64,000 nucleotides of DNA. Source: Crocodylus rhombifer (Eukaryota > Chordata > Crocodylia > Crocodylidae). The stretch is taken from NCBI GenBank assembly GCA_038503035.1, contig JAVSML010025211.1, forward strand, positions 992,001-1,056,000, given 5' to 3'. A model generated the notes under the pieces. It searched no databases and was not told the origin of the DNA. It worked only from the letters and a program-made list of their open reading frames with translations. Below are positions 1 to 13,189 of the stretch, one piece after another. A program made the position numbers and the translations under genes. Position 1 is the stretch's first letter. Each line of letters opens with the position of its first letter.

Positions 1-2760
1 AAATTAAGTTTTTTTCCCTGTTGAGAACATTGCAATCAGTGAATGAAAACATGTTCCTGATATTGACAGATGGATATTGATTTTTGGATTCCAGCTTCTG
101 ATAATACTGCTTAATGTGCCCAAACTGTGGCTGAACATAACAAAAGAACATATCAGGCATATTCAGAATTGCAAGAAGGTGTTTCATTGGAGCTGGCTGA
201 AAAAGCTTGATTCTGTTAAAAAAAAAAAAAAATCATTTTCTGATTTGTTCAGCAATCCCACTTAGCACACACAGTAAACAATTAAAAAAATTCTAGCTGT
301 TCATGGGCTAACTGGCAAAGGTCTAAAAGGGAAAACCATTTTATGGCAGTATGAGACCATGGTCATATGATTGGAGCACCTAAAATAAAACATGTTTGGA
401 ATATTTGGCTTGTTATCTATATTCTGTATATGATCTATACTAGGACAAAGATAAATTTTTAGGCTCACAGATATGGGATCTCTGGGGGAAAAATCTGAAT
501 TAAAATTAATTTTAAAATACTGTTTTTAGTTATAAAGTTATAACCAGCGAACAAGGAAGAGAGTTAAAAAAATTATTTCTGACTTTCTTCTTAGGAAGTA
601 TATCAATCCATGTATTTTAAAGCGAGAAAAACTTTAAGGTGCTATGGCACTTGCTGTCAAAAAGAACTCTTAGGGTAGTGCAGTGCTGACCTCCTGTGTT
701 ATAAAATGTAACAAAATAAATGTGGGGGAAATGTCTTGGAATCCTGAAATAAAATAACATATTGCTGGCACTTATATAAGTGCTGGATAGAAAGAGAAGC
801 CAACAATGCTATATTCCAGTGCAGAATTACCAGATATTTTTGTTGTGTTTTATTGGACTGTGACTCTAGACTACTTTTTGGGGGCAGAGGGTGGGATTGA
901 ATAATATATGCATATATATATAGCATAGTTATTACCAGGAAAATCAGTATAAATGTTTTTATTTTAATACGAATAGGTAAACCTGATGGAATTCTAATGT
1001 TTTGGAGCTTCTAATTTTTTATTTTTTGCAAGGTTTGGAATAGTAGGATGAACCAGTTTTGGGGTATAATTTAACTTCCACCTATTCTTTAACTTATTCT
1101 CTGTGGAAAAAAAATCAAGATGAATTAAGAATGGAAGAATACTTACCAGTTGGAATCCTGAATACAATACATCTGCTACTCAGTTTCCATTAGTTTGTTC
1201 TTCTTTTCTCTCTCCTCGATCTTTCATTTCCCCTGCATTTGTTTGTTCAATCTTTCAATCTGAATCTTTCATATTTTTTCCCTAGTTTGTTTTTCCTGTG
1301 ATCCTTTTCTACTTTTCCCATTCTCTTGTAAACAGACTATAATCAGAATATATCATTTGAGTCTAGTAAACTTTCAAACCCACAGTCATTAAATGCTTTC
1401 AGTGAAAGGGGGAAAAGATTTAATCTGTTCTTAGATTTTAGAAATAGGGGCTTACAGTTATTTTTGTTAATTTTAGGTAAACAAAATTTGCATGTTGAAG
1501 TTGTGTTTTTGTTGTGTATAGAAATTCTTAGTTGTGGAAGGTAATTGATTTTTATGTCAAAATATAGTGAGTATCCCAACACAAAAGATTGGACATCTAT
1601 ATTAGAGGTTTTGTGGGGGAGGGGATATTAGAAGGAAAGAAGAAAAAAAAATCCTGGCAGAAGAACAGAGCAGAGGATGAGAAAGGGAAAGCTTAAATCT
1701 TTAAATAAATTAAAGATACACCAACAAAGACTGATATGACAGCTTCCTTTTAGGTCATGTGCAATGTTGTGTTTAATTACCCCACAGTATGTAGGTGCCA
1801 AAATGATTGGTGACTTAAAAATGGCTAGCCCATGCAGGAATTGTGTTTACTTAAATCACTCCTTCCCATTGACTTCAGCATGTTAGCCTTCATCAATAAT
1901 GTTTAGAGGAATTTTGTTTTTTTGGGGAGAAGTGCAAAACATGTACCAGATTTCTGCACTGCCATTTGGGGGTGATTAAGGTTTACATTTTTAATTAGTT
2001 GCTGACATAAATTATATTCTCTAGAGCAAACTGGAAGAGTCTGTGTGATAAGTGGGTGCTTATCGGTATAAGGTTATATAAATCTTATTAATTATTCCTA
2101 TTAGAAATCTTGAGATAATGAATGCTGCTGATTGTTGAGTGTGATCTTACATGAACTGTATGCTTTCCTGCAGGGCATTCCTTACCTCCCACAGAGCTTC
2201 TGTTACATTTGATGAATATATACTTGAAAATTCTATAGGCTGTAAAAGTGCAAATAGGTCATGCTTCAACATCTGCTAATCAAAGCCCATTGGCAAGCTC
2301 AAGATTCTGCATTCTGTTATGGTTTTGTCCTTGTTTATTGACTGGAAAATAGTGTGTGTAAGGTGGCCAGGAGGGGGCCTTATTCCTGTTAGTGATTCTA
2401 TCTATGAGAGCTAGTCCCAATTGAAATAGCACATTTGATAGTGTGCAACCAAATAGGGAATCTGAGGCTGGGACTGTCGTATGCTCTTCGCTGCACTAAA
2501 TGGTCAAACTGTCTAGATTATGAGGACTACAGTACACCTCTTCAAAATGTGAGCAAACATTTGTGGAAGTGGGCTGCCTGTTGAAATCCTGGCAGGAATT
2601 CTAGCTAACTCAGCTAGAATCACACTTCTTCTCCAGTGTCCTTGCTTCCTATTTCTCTTCCACAGGGGTGTGATGAGGGCTAAGTACAGATAGAGCCTGG
2701 GGCTGAATTGATTCAGTCTTCGCAGATTAGTCTAAGGTGCAGAGCTTGAACCAGTAAGAA
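1..2760. other. NEBL intron, no recognisable element
   Basis: AT-rich intronic DNA with homopolymer runs and no ORF, RNA gene or clear repeat that I can name. Short ORFs here lack any domain. Confidence 0.6.
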
Positions 2761-2799
2761 AATGAATACACATTCACTTTTGATTCAGGAAATGCAGCC

Positions 2800-3475
2800 A
2801 CCTGCCTACAGTGGCTCAAGCCAGAAGCCTGGGGGTGCTAGAGCATACCTACCAGTCACTCCAAGGCTTTTTTTCCACTCCCTGCTGGAGTGGAGGGGGC
2901 ATGGCCAGGCCCCCAGCCCCTGCTCTGGCTGGGGGAGGGGTTTCCTGTCACTTCCTCTTCCAGCTTCCAGGTGCTTCTGAGATTTGTAGTCCACAGTTGC
3001 AGCCAGCGTTATGCAAGCCAGCAGGGCAGCACCATACTCTGGGGAAGGTGAGTTTAATTCCCTTCCCTGGCCCCAGACCCCAGCTGGGATTTTCTTGGGT
3101 GCTGTGGGTGCTGTGAGCTGGCCAGTGAGCCAGCCCTCACTGCCCCAGCTAGGGAGCAGAAGGATGGGGCCAGCCCTGCTCTCTGGAGCAGGCAGCTCAG
3201 CACAGCCCAGCCCAGGGCTGGAAAGCATGGTGGGATGATGGGGGACTGTGACTTAACTTGAACCAGGAAGGGGCCTGGGACAGAGGTTTCATAAACCAGT
3301 TTGACCCAAATCAGTTATGTCTGATACTACATTCAACCAGGTTTATCTTAAATCAGTTTCAGCCATTTTGAAACTGGTTTATGTGCACTGAACTTCTTTT
3401 CTGTTACAGGTTTAAACCAGTTCCTGATCACTTATACTGATTTATGTGTAATTTCTGTCCCTAGCCAAGGACAGG
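2800..3475. repeat. GC-rich island plus AAACCAG/CTGGTTT-rich flank, likely transposon-derived
   Basis: A sharp switch from AT-rich intron to about 430 bp of GC-rich sequence (2806-3240) is followed by 200 bp with repeated AAACCAGTTT / AACTGGTTT words in both orientations (about 3290-3440). The composition resembles the GC-rich interiors at 34.1, 51.4 and 63.6 kb. Overlapping ORFs on both strands are a by-product of high GC. I cannot define termini. Confidence 0.4.
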
Positions 3476-3479
3476 TTAG

Positions 3480-5130
3480 TCCAAACTTTGACATTTAATA
3501 AGTTTATTAGCAGAGCACATAATCAAATCAGTTGCAGTTTTGTGGTACAAATCGTATGCATCACTTTGAACATTTAAGTTAGTTTGCATACATTTCCCTT
3601 GGTTTGCTTCTGCATCTTCACTGGTGGAATCAAGAACTAATTTTCTGTTGTTATTTCACCTTTGTGGCTCACTGTGGTGTCAGATGTTTAATCATTGGCA
3701 TTGGAGGTACAGTTCTGTTTCAATGTAAACTTGAAGACAATATAGAATGGGAAAGATGTTACTCTGAGTTTTTGGGTACTCATTTGACTTTTAACTTAGC
3801 AATTGTGGTACAGAAATCACAGACCACTTTAGCCAAAAGTAGGTTAGGATTTTTTTACTTTCTTTCTGTGCGATCTTATTGTAGCACAGGTGATGGAGGT
3901 CAGACTGAAATGTGTCACTGATCAGGCAGAATTTAACTGGGAATAGTAGAAACAGCACATACCCTTCTGATACAAAAAAGTAAGCAGAGCTGCTTCTATT
4001 TTGACTTTCTACCAGCTTGGGCCATTTTCTTGAATCTGCTTGCATCTAAAAACCAAGGTTTAAATGTGGAAAAGGTTATAGAAAGTTGTTCTGCCACCAG
4101 GCTGACTCGATCTAGATTGTGACATCTGTAATTATTTATGTGGATTGGTATTATAAGAAATATATTGGCAACAATGCTGAATGGTTACCCGCTGATCTTT
4201 TCTTTTTCTCTTCTGAGTGAGGAAAAAAACAAACTTTGTGTTATGTTTAAATGTCAGTTCAAGTAGATTTAAGTTTACAGAGCATGCCATTAAAGAGCGG
4301 TGCAGTGTTGTGGATTATTACTTTAAATAATGCTGGCAATCTTAGAACATTAGAAAGTGAGAATTTCAGTCTGGTTGGTAGGTTTTTCTTACTATAATTG
4401 AATAGTGAAACTTTGCATCTTCTTAACAAACTTTACAACAATGCAAGTATATTCTGCTGACAGAAGCAATAATCAGTATGCCTGGAGTTTTTGTAAATGA
4501 TTCTCAACTTTCAAATAACAGGAGACGTGAACAACCCCTAGAGAGAGCCTTGGAGTTGGTATGAAATCACTGTTCAAGGACTTGAATTGTTTACACATAT
4601 CCCTTTAATAATTACCACATCAAAGAGACCAGGAACCAAGCCATTCTGAGGACTCTTTAAATGAGCTTCATGGAGAATTTTAGTAAGATATTTATTTGAT
4701 ATGTATTGATTAACTCCATTTCACCAAAGTGACTCTTTATTTTGTTGAAATACAACAAGGTTATACTTATTTGTCATGAACTGTAGCTCCACATACAGGA
4801 GTATCTGATAACAATATGTAGTACTTCACAATATGGGAGCAAAACCATGTAGAGACAACAGAGAAGAGAAGTCCTAGCTGTGTAAATTGATCTGAAGATG
4901 TCTACGAGTCTCTTATGTGATGTTGTGAAAAGGCAAGTGAGATCCTAGGACACATCAATGTATTTTGAGGAGGGAAATATTAAAGGCTCTGAACAAGGTC
5001 AGATTTCATCTGGAACAGTTTGTACAAATCCGAACATCCATGGTTAAGAAAGATGGACCGAGATTGGAGCAGATGCAGAGTTTGTCCAGGTGAATTAAGA
5101 GTCGGTTGTATGAGAGGAATCAAAATATGT
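3480..5130. other. Intron, nothing recognised
   Basis: AT-rich sequence without a supportable gene or repeat boundary. The short ORFs at 3604-4045 on both strands have no recognisable motif. Confidence 0.5.
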
Positions 5131-5136
5131 TTTTCT

Positions 5137-5285
5137 GGGTTTTTGGTTGTAGCCATGTTGCTCTAAGGACATAGGCAGGCAAGGTTCTTTGGGTAGAGGT
5201 GATATCTTTTATTAGACAAACTGAGTAGCTGGAAAAAAAGGTTTTAGCAAGCTTTCAGGTGCAGTCTCCCTTTGTCAGGCATAGG
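5137..5285. repeat. Dispersed SINE-like repeat, copy 1 ('GGTTGTAGCC' family)
   Basis: The copy starts with GGTTGTAGCCATGTTGCTCT, continues into GATATCTTTTATTAGACAAAC and reaches a CTTTCAGGTGCAG segment. The same ordered words recur at 12.1, 24.6, 29.1 and 30.1 kb. Family knowledge: this layout is common in reptile genomes, often seen reversed as '...AATAAAAGATATCACC...GGCTACAACC'. The exact class is uncertain. Sequence to about 5680 may belong to the same or an adjoining element. Confidence 0.65.
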
Positions 5286-5689
5286 GAGTCTTTTATCTTA
5301 TCTGGTGTGGGGGTAGGAGAGAGAGAGGTGATGAGAAGCACCTCAACTGCAGAGAAGAGCTGTTTAAGGAAAAGGCAATGCTGGCACACTAACAAATAGG
5401 TGTAAGTAGCAGGGATATATTTGGACTGTAAATCAGATGATTTATAACAGTCAGAGTGAGAGTTTGGAACAGCCTTCCAATAATAATAGAGAAACCAAGA
5501 TACAGCTTGGTCAGTTTCTGATGGGGATTGGATAACATGATTGCCTGTGATACCTGGGGGCTGGACTTGATACCTTAGGAGTCTTACATTGTTGTGAGGT
5601 GTATTTTGGAATTTCTGGCCTTTCAAATTCTTGACTGCATATGGACAATTACTTGTGATAGCAGGCTCCACACATCGTTACTTATTAGT

Positions 5690-6871
5690 CAGTTTTTAAA
5701 TAGTTAGGTTCTCCCTAGGGGAACAGTCTGCCTGTTTCATTGTCCTATGCTTGACTTCTCTAAATAATCTAGGATTTCACTTTGCCAATACAGTGTAGTT
5801 GGAGCATTGTATGGATTCTGCATTATAACAGCATTGCTGTACTTTGTGGGTTTCTATCCTGTAATCTCCCACTGAAGTTCTTTTGATGGGTATGCATCTG
5901 ATATAATGCATCTTCCCTCTTTCCTCTCTTACGTATCATTACTGCTGTTAGCATGAATTACTACCAGCCTTAGGAGCCAAGTGATTAGAAATCTGAACGG
6001 TCTATATCTCTTAGATATTTAGATACCAGATACAAGCGAAGCAAAGGTTTTCTAAATACTACTTTGATAGAGGAAATGGGAAGAAGGTTGATCTGGTGAC
6101 AGAATAAATCAAGTGTCTAGGCAAAAATTTATCTTAGAATAGGTCTATACTTAATCTTCTTAATGTACTTAGTGCACTTGAATGAACATTATGCCAAGAA
6201 TTCTAGTATACATGCTGTGGTAAATAGCCTTTTTACCCTCCAGGCTGACATTTGTGGAACATTGAACATCCTAGTGAAGTACAACTGTCAGTTCACCTTC
6301 TCTTCATCTACTGGTTTTTCTGGAAGCTGAAATAAGACCCACAAGGACAAATGCCAGTAGGTCAATAGGACCCACACTATACATCAAAATGCATCTTCTC
6401 CTTGAAGTTTCCTATTAAATTTTGCCTGGCCTTGCTGAGAGTGCTACTTTTCTGCTCCTACTTTGTTTTTCTCTTCATTACTAAAATGATGAAAACAAAA
6501 AGTATGTGTTTTGAGCCAGATTTTTTAAAAAGATGCTTGCAAATTTGAGACATCTGTTGTGGGCTTGCTTACTAATGTACAAAAGTGGTATGTCACCTAA
6601 TTATGTTTATGGAAACGAGATTTCTTTTTCACACAAATGAACGAGCTTGCAGATACTGCAGGTCCATTTTTAATGGGCTGTTGAAAATTGAAGTTATAAA
6701 CTTTCCACATTTAGAATCAATAATAGAGCAACAAGGCATGGAGTTATATTTCTCTGCTGGGATTGTAATGATCACAAAAAAAGGGACACTTTCTTCAGTG
6801 ATTTATGTAGTCATCTATATCTGGAAGTGTATTATCAATAAGTAACTCAAATTTTGTCTTTTCTTCCCTTG
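5690..6871. other. Intron, nothing recognised
   Basis: AT-rich, no domain-bearing ORF and no terminal repeat that I can see. Confidence 0.5.
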
Positions 6872-6876
6872 CTTTC
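6872..6876. repeat. Target-site duplication, left copy (CTTTC)
   Basis: CTTTC immediately precedes the TG terminus of the solo LTR and is repeated exactly after its CA terminus at 7855-7859. Confidence 0.85.
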
Positions 6877-7854
6877 TGTAACAGGAGGGGTGTCCTAGGG
6901 TTGCTGTGCTCTCCTCTAGTTGCCCCATGTACCATGCCAAGCTGCCTACAAGCACCCTCAAATCTCACCTGCCACGTCTTGGTCATATATATGTAAGGGA
7001 GGCTGCCTTTTGTCCTCTTGGCTACGATTTTCCTGCTATCACTTATCCTGTTTCTATAATGGGTGTTCCATGCACCCTGGCCTTATGGGCTATGCAAGGC
7101 TCCAACCACCCCTGTACCATGCCCCAAGCCTTACTGAACGTTCTTCAGTCTTACTCGACACTTCACTGGGCGCTCAGGCTCTCCGCAGCCCTGTCTCTCT
7201 CTCTGCGCCTCACTAGGCACTCGAGCTCCCTGCAACCTTGTCACTCCCTGCCTTACTAGGCACTCGGGGTTGGTGCTGTCCCCATACTACGCTTATCCTG
7301 GCACTCAGAGTTGGCACATTTCCGATACTGCGCCCTTTTGGCGCTCAGAGTCGGCAGACTCCCAAATGCTGCTCCTTTCTCAGGGGCTTCTCGCTGCTCC
7401 CTTCTCTGAGGCTGGGGTTTCTCGTGTACTGCAGGCCCCCTAGGCCCCCTATGAGGCCTCCTCCAACCCCTAATAGCCTTACCCAAACCTCCGGTTGTAA
7501 ACAGCAAACACAAAACTCAAGCCCCTAGGCTATAACATACATTTCTACCACTCGGCTACAACATCACTAGAGCCACCCCCAAGGGTGCTCCATCCCTTAT
7601 CTGTACCAACTGCTCGTACATTTTGGCCTCTTTTCTGTCCCACTCAGGCAGAGTTCCTTCCCCTTTGGCTGCCAGCAGGGAACTGTCTGCCTAGTCACAG
7701 CTTGGGAGTTGTATGGGAACCAGACCCTGCCCCTTCTGGTCAGCTGACCGCTCACAGGGGTGGGTCACTGGTTCCCTCAGGTTGCCCTAGCAACCTGCAC
7801 CTGGGCTTGTTCATTACACTCCACAAGTAGCAGGCACCTTAGTGCCCTGCTACA
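6877..7854 (-). mobile_element. Solo LTR (978 bp) of an endogenous retrovirus-like element
   Basis: The block begins TGTAACAG and ends CTGCTACA, so its tips are inverted TG...CA repeats. It is flanked by an identical 5-bp target duplication, CTTTC, at 6872-6876 and 7855-7859. No internal retroviral region is present, which is what recombination between two LTRs leaves. The interior is GC-rich against an AT-rich background and holds an array of about 40-47-bp degenerate units around 7169-7345. The strand is tentative: the minus strand opens TGTAGCAGGGC, an LTR-like start. ORFs across this block are not host genes. Confidence 0.88.
7169..7380. repeat. Degenerate tandem array inside the solo LTR
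   Basis: The word GGCRCTCRGRG occurs at about 7169, 7216, 7259, 7300 and 7340, spaced 47, 43, 41 and 40 bp. Internal arrays like this are common in LTR U3 regions and can act as enhancer repeats; that role is inference here. Confidence 0.7.
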
Positions 7855-7859
7855 CTTTC

Positions 7860-10800
7860 TAAGATGCATATACATAAACCCTGAATATCACCTGCAGATC
7901 TGATCTTGCTGTTCTTTCCTTTCCTACCATATTTTTCAATACTTCCCCATCTGATTTTCTTTATTCACCTTTATTTGAAGCATCTATTCCCAACTGCTTC
8001 AAAAACTCTGAGTATAGGATGGGTGTTGTATGTTTGTGTTTTGGCAGTGTTAAAGCAGTGAGGGCAAAAATCTCATAATTGATTTGTAAAGTCATACCCA
8101 TTAATTTCACCAGTGAACTTTTATCTTTCACACACATGCAATGTCACTTTTTACAACTGAGACTTTTTGCAGGAAAGTTAAAACATGTTTAACACTACAG
8201 TGTATTTCTTAGCTGTACCTATTATTTATAGTAGCTGCAGTTTATTTAATCATGTGTATTTTAAGATTTATCATTTCCTATTTCTGTCTTATTTGGTACT
8301 GGTGATTTTAGCAAAGAGAAGACTGAGACCAGATGGTTGCCAAACAGTGAAACCACCTGGTATTCTAGTAATGCCAAAGATAGAAAGAGAACGGAAGGAA
8401 AATATAACTTTACTGTTTTAGGAACAGAAAAACTAGCTGAGAGAGTCTAAGAGAATGTGTATGTGCTGAGTCAGTAGAATATCCTGAACTTCTAAATTAT
8501 GCTGTTTAATTTTATTCTCTGTTTACATTCTCTTCCATCATTCCTTATTCATTGAATTCATCTCACTGTTTTCCTCCCATGTTCTTCTTCTGTCGATCTT
8601 TCAGTCTCTTTGCAAAAACCACTTTGGTGCTAAGAGCCCCAAGGCTGTATTGCTATCTTGCACTGCTGCTCATGCCAGTGGGCCTGCTGTTGAAGCAGTA
8701 ATTCTAATTGCTCCTTGCTTTGCTGCTCTGAAAGTCCAGTAGGTTGGATGGGAGATGGAAGAACAGCACTGATATGAACGATCATTCCAACAAGGCAAGC
8801 TAGCATCTTGGACCATGAGGGAGCTTTCTCACTGCTACCAATACTGTTACTAATGCAAGGCACTAAAGCAGAAGAAAATAGCATTTTTGATAGAGCAGAT
8901 TGCAGTCTTCCCTCTGGGGCCTTGTTTAGACCAAGCCCAGATCTGTATTATAAACTTCTGCCAGCTTAGCTCTGTCCTTTTGGGATTTGATAAAGTATGA
9001 TTTGTGACTGGCACAGCTGTGTCAGTAAAAGTCCCTAGACACAGAGATACTTATGCAATTATACGTGTATAATTATGCTTTTGCCAATTTAGGTAGGTTT
9101 GGTCAAGATGAGATGGGGTAGGATTAACCTATTAATAGAAGACTATAAGCTATATTCTTATGGGGTACATTCTGGCAATCAGCATAGAATAGTAGGGTAC
9201 CTGTAGTGGCAAAGTACTTCTGAGTACTGGGAGCTGGCCTAGAGTTAGTATGTGTTAGATAGTACATTTTGAAAGTCTATCATATACAATGCCTGCCTCA
9301 GTATTTGTATTGTTGTCAGTGGGACCTAAGAATTGCTTCTTTTGCTGTTGTGGGTCATTGACTGTCCAAGCTAAATTCCAGCAATAGTAAAGGCTGGTAC
9401 TGTGATTGCATTGTACTGACTATTTGTATGGCTGTAGTGCCAACAAGTCCAAACCATAGACTGAGACCCCATTGAGGTAGATGTGGTCCAGACATCAAAT
9501 AAAAAGGTAACAAAGAATAACTTTGCTTTCCAAAGTTCAGTGAGCTGATGCGGTGGGAACTTATTGGGGAAAAACTGCTCAGCAATGCCTATCTGTTTGC
9601 CCACTCTTACTCTGTGGAAAGTGAAAATTTAAGCCTGTATTGTCATGGGACCGGGCCATTTTAAAGCACTGTATAACCATGCATTTGTTTGATCCGGGCT
9701 GTAGGGATGGTTTCAGAGGCCAGATTGGGCAAAAATTGTCATTTCTGTCTGCACCTAGTCTGTTTGTAGTTTGTTACCCTCTACCAGACTGAAGGGGAGG
9801 AAAGAGGGAGGTGAGAAGGAGGGGGTTATCCAGAAGATGTGCTGGAACAGCTGGAATTTCCTCTCGGACAACTTTCCTTTCTCACTCTTAATGATCCTTT
9901 TTCTTATAATCTCATTCTGATGTAGTCATGCCAGCTGACTGCTAAGATCTGTCTAGAATGTTTTGTTTCAAAGGCTATTAATTAGCCTTTTTGTGTCAAT
10001 ACATGTCATTACTGCATGGTGCAAGATCAAGCAAACACCTATTACAGTACACACACAAAATAGTTCATGTAGCTTTCTGGGGTTCTTCAAAGCGAAAGAC
10101 AGCAATAATACATTTGAAAACTTTTCCGCACTTTGGATGATTCAGCTGTTTAAGATGATCCCTGTATATCAAGTAAAGGATAATGGTAAGTCTTTGTAGC
10201 AGGGAAAACTTCCTAATACACATATACTGTATTATGATTGGATTAAAAACGATCATAAACCAGTATTTTGGGGAATAGCGCAATGTCACACATCTTTGAA
10301 AATCACTACGTGGCAACTTTCCTCTAGATTTAGAGGAAGCATAGGGATAGAGCTTTATGAAACTACCAGTTTTCCATTGTCCATTTCACTGTGGTGATGC
10401 TTTACATTTGGTTCAGTGTTAATTTTTACTAATGTTGCAATGTTTACTATATTTCAAGAGTAAATATTAGCTTTGTGTAATTGACAAGAGGTCATTGACT
10501 CTACCTTAAAGTGAAGTGTTTTTTGTCCCCCCAACAGCAGGAAATGTGAAGGATTATAGATGAAAAGGGCAAGTTTTTCATCTGTGAGTCCAACAAATTA
10601 AATGCATCTCTGGCCTGTGTCATTCAGACAAATATTTGGGAAACATGCCACACTGTTACCATTTGTACTGTCTGCTCTTACCATGTCAACATATGAGAGA
10701 AACGTGATTTATTTATTTATTTATTTTTGTGCATTGCTCTTGGATTGGTAGGGTAACATTCACCCAGTGTTTTAATGGAAGTATAGAAGCAGCATGGAAA

Positions 10801-12080
10801 ATATCTTACTTTTTTTCCCTTAATCTTAATTTAGTAGTCAGACTTTGGGCTATAACAGGATTTGTGGACTTCTGTTGCATCCATTAACTCTGTCTTGACC
10901 TATGCTAATTTATTTGTTAAGAATTTTTTTTCTAGTTCACTTGATTTTGCTGTTTGAGTACAAGTGCCTGTCAGTGAATACACAGAGAGTAGCTGTTTCT
11001 GTCATTCAGTCATTAAAAATCAGCCTGGATTTTCATTTTCTTTACACAAGTCTAAGTTATCTTGGAAAGTAGAGGTGAAGCACAGTGAAACAATACTAGC
11101 CTCTTTCTGCAAACAGTTTTCTTCTAATTGAAAAATAAAACCCCATATGTCATTGTGTCTTGTTGTACACAAACTGACTGTATACAACAATTTTACTTTC
11201 ACAAATGCACTTTTTAAGTGTATCTTCTAGTGAAATAGTGATAATGTAATTCATCTACATCTTCCAAACTTAAAAGCAGGATATATACAGAAGCAGGAAT
11301 TTTCCTCTTTTTCCTTTATAGGTAACTATGTCCTTTCCAGTCCTCTGGTCACTTAAAGAAAGTTGGACTGCTGCCTTAAATACTGGTACCTAAGAAAATT
11401 AACTGCTATTAATATGCATGGTAAAGGAGTTTTAATAAAGCAACTCAGAACAGATTAAGTGGTAAACAGTCTTCTTTGGGTTCCCCTAGCTACTTTTGCT
11501 TCCCCCAACTACCCTTTAACAAAGAAAAACATTTTTAGGTCTATGATGATTTATAACATTCCCCCCCACCCCCAAATCCATCTGCCTGTTGTTGTTAGCT
11601 AACATCTCTGATAACAATTTTAATACACAGTCTGTCTGTTCTTTTGAGATGTCTGATCTTTCTTTTCTATATTCTTTTTTTAATACCCACTTTGATTCTG
11701 GATTCATTTCTCACTTGTACATTCCTTCCTATTTCTCCCTGTTTTTTCTACGGGTGTGAGTGAGCCCTGCTGCTACCCTCCACTCTCTCAACTGTGTTTC
11801 TTCCTTACCCAACTGTCATTTTCAGCCTGCAGGGTACCTTCTGGTACTAACAGTCCTTCCTTCTTTTTATTAGAAGGCATCTCTCAACATTTCCCTCGCT
11901 GTTTCAAGCAGAAGTCAAGTGTATTCACTAGTAATGAATAATGGGTATATTTAGAGGGCATCTTGCCCTTATCAATCCCTTACACATCGTAAATAAATGT
12001 TTATTGTACATATTGGAAATCTACTTGGCATTCAGTAACATCTAAAATGCCTTTGAATGAAAAATTGGAAGGTTCTGATA
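7860..12080. other. Intron, mostly unannotated
   Basis: Long AT-rich stretch. Minus-strand ORFs at 8630-8884 (ending in a glutamine-rich segment) and 9355-9604 lie in moderately GC-rich DNA, but show no domain I recognise and are separated by stops. A short (ATTT)n run sits near 10710. Confidence 0.5.
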
Positions 12081-12085
12081 AGTGC

Positions 12086-12205
12086 TAGGGTGTTTGGTTG
12101 TAGCCGCGTTGGTCTAAGGGCATAGGCAGACCAGGTTCTTTGGGAAATGTGATCTTTTATTAGACCAACTAAATAGTTGGAAAATTGTTCTTCCTGAAAG
12201 TCGGT
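12086..12205. repeat. Dispersed SINE-like repeat, copy 2
   Basis: GGTTGTAGCCGCGTTGGTCT is followed by AGGTTCTTTGGG and TCTTTTATTAGACCAACT, the same order as copy 1 and the least degraded version of the head in this window. The end of the copy is unclear. Confidence 0.7.
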
Positions 12206-13180
12206 CTAATATAGAAATATATTTCATGCTGAATTGGTCATTTCTGTATCTGAAAACTGGTTCATAACATGTAGGTGTCAGCTGCAGACCCCTCAGATTT
12301 GGAGGATGAGGCACAAGTCTGGCAATTTTATCACGTTTTCTTCAGTACAGGATATCAACACATAGTCTGATAGAAGAGGTACAGTAGTTACCCAATTTGA
12401 TTGAATATTGAGACACTGTGGTCAGTTACAGTTTGGGAGCCAGTTGTCCACTGATGTTAGTAGGTAATGTTCTTTACATGGGCTTTGGGTCAGAGACTGA
12501 CTGCGCTGAGGAGTAGGTAATATTTGTAAGAGAATGCTTAAGTGTTAAATATTGCTACAAAATTATTTTACTAAGGTCATACCAGCTACAACTGAAAACT
12601 GTTCCAGTGAGTGAGGGATTATTCTTTATAGTGATGTAATTCTCAGTATAATCATGTGTGTTTTTCATTATTTGGGAATTTCATTCAAAATAAAAGTTAT
12701 ATTTGCTATACTTTCCCCATGTACTTTTAGGAAATCCTTAAACAAACCGGATGTTGTTAACTGAAAAGTAAATCTGAATTTAAGCATACAGAATAATGAA
12801 CAAATCTGTTGGACTGACTTTCTTGCATATCAGTAGTCTAAAACTACTATTTTTAAACTGACACAGGATATGTTCCATTCTCTCCTCCCCCCTCCCCCAA
12901 ATAATAGGCAAAGCCTAATAAGTAGTTCAGTTTGTGGGGTACTAGTTTTGACTAAACCAAAACTTGTATTAGGATGAACAGCTTTACCTCTTAGCCCCCA
13001 TTTATTGACTTCATAAACTTTTGTTTTTCTATTTAGCTTTCTATTTGTATTTTAAATAGTCTCCTCTACAGCATACCTCCAACTGGTAGCTTGTATGGGG
13101 CTTAAATAGGTAGGGCTATGTCTTCAGTGTTGAATGGCAAAATAATCTTTCCACAATGCTGATAATCCTTAAGGATTCCA
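12206..13180. other. Intron, nothing recognised
   Basis: AT-rich sequence without a named feature. Confidence 0.5.
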
Positions 13181-13189
13181 GAATCCACA

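Noticed and set aside
2806..3238. Overlapping 75-140-residue ORFs on both strands
   Set aside because: GC-rich sequence gives long ORFs in all frames; there are no domains and no splice context.
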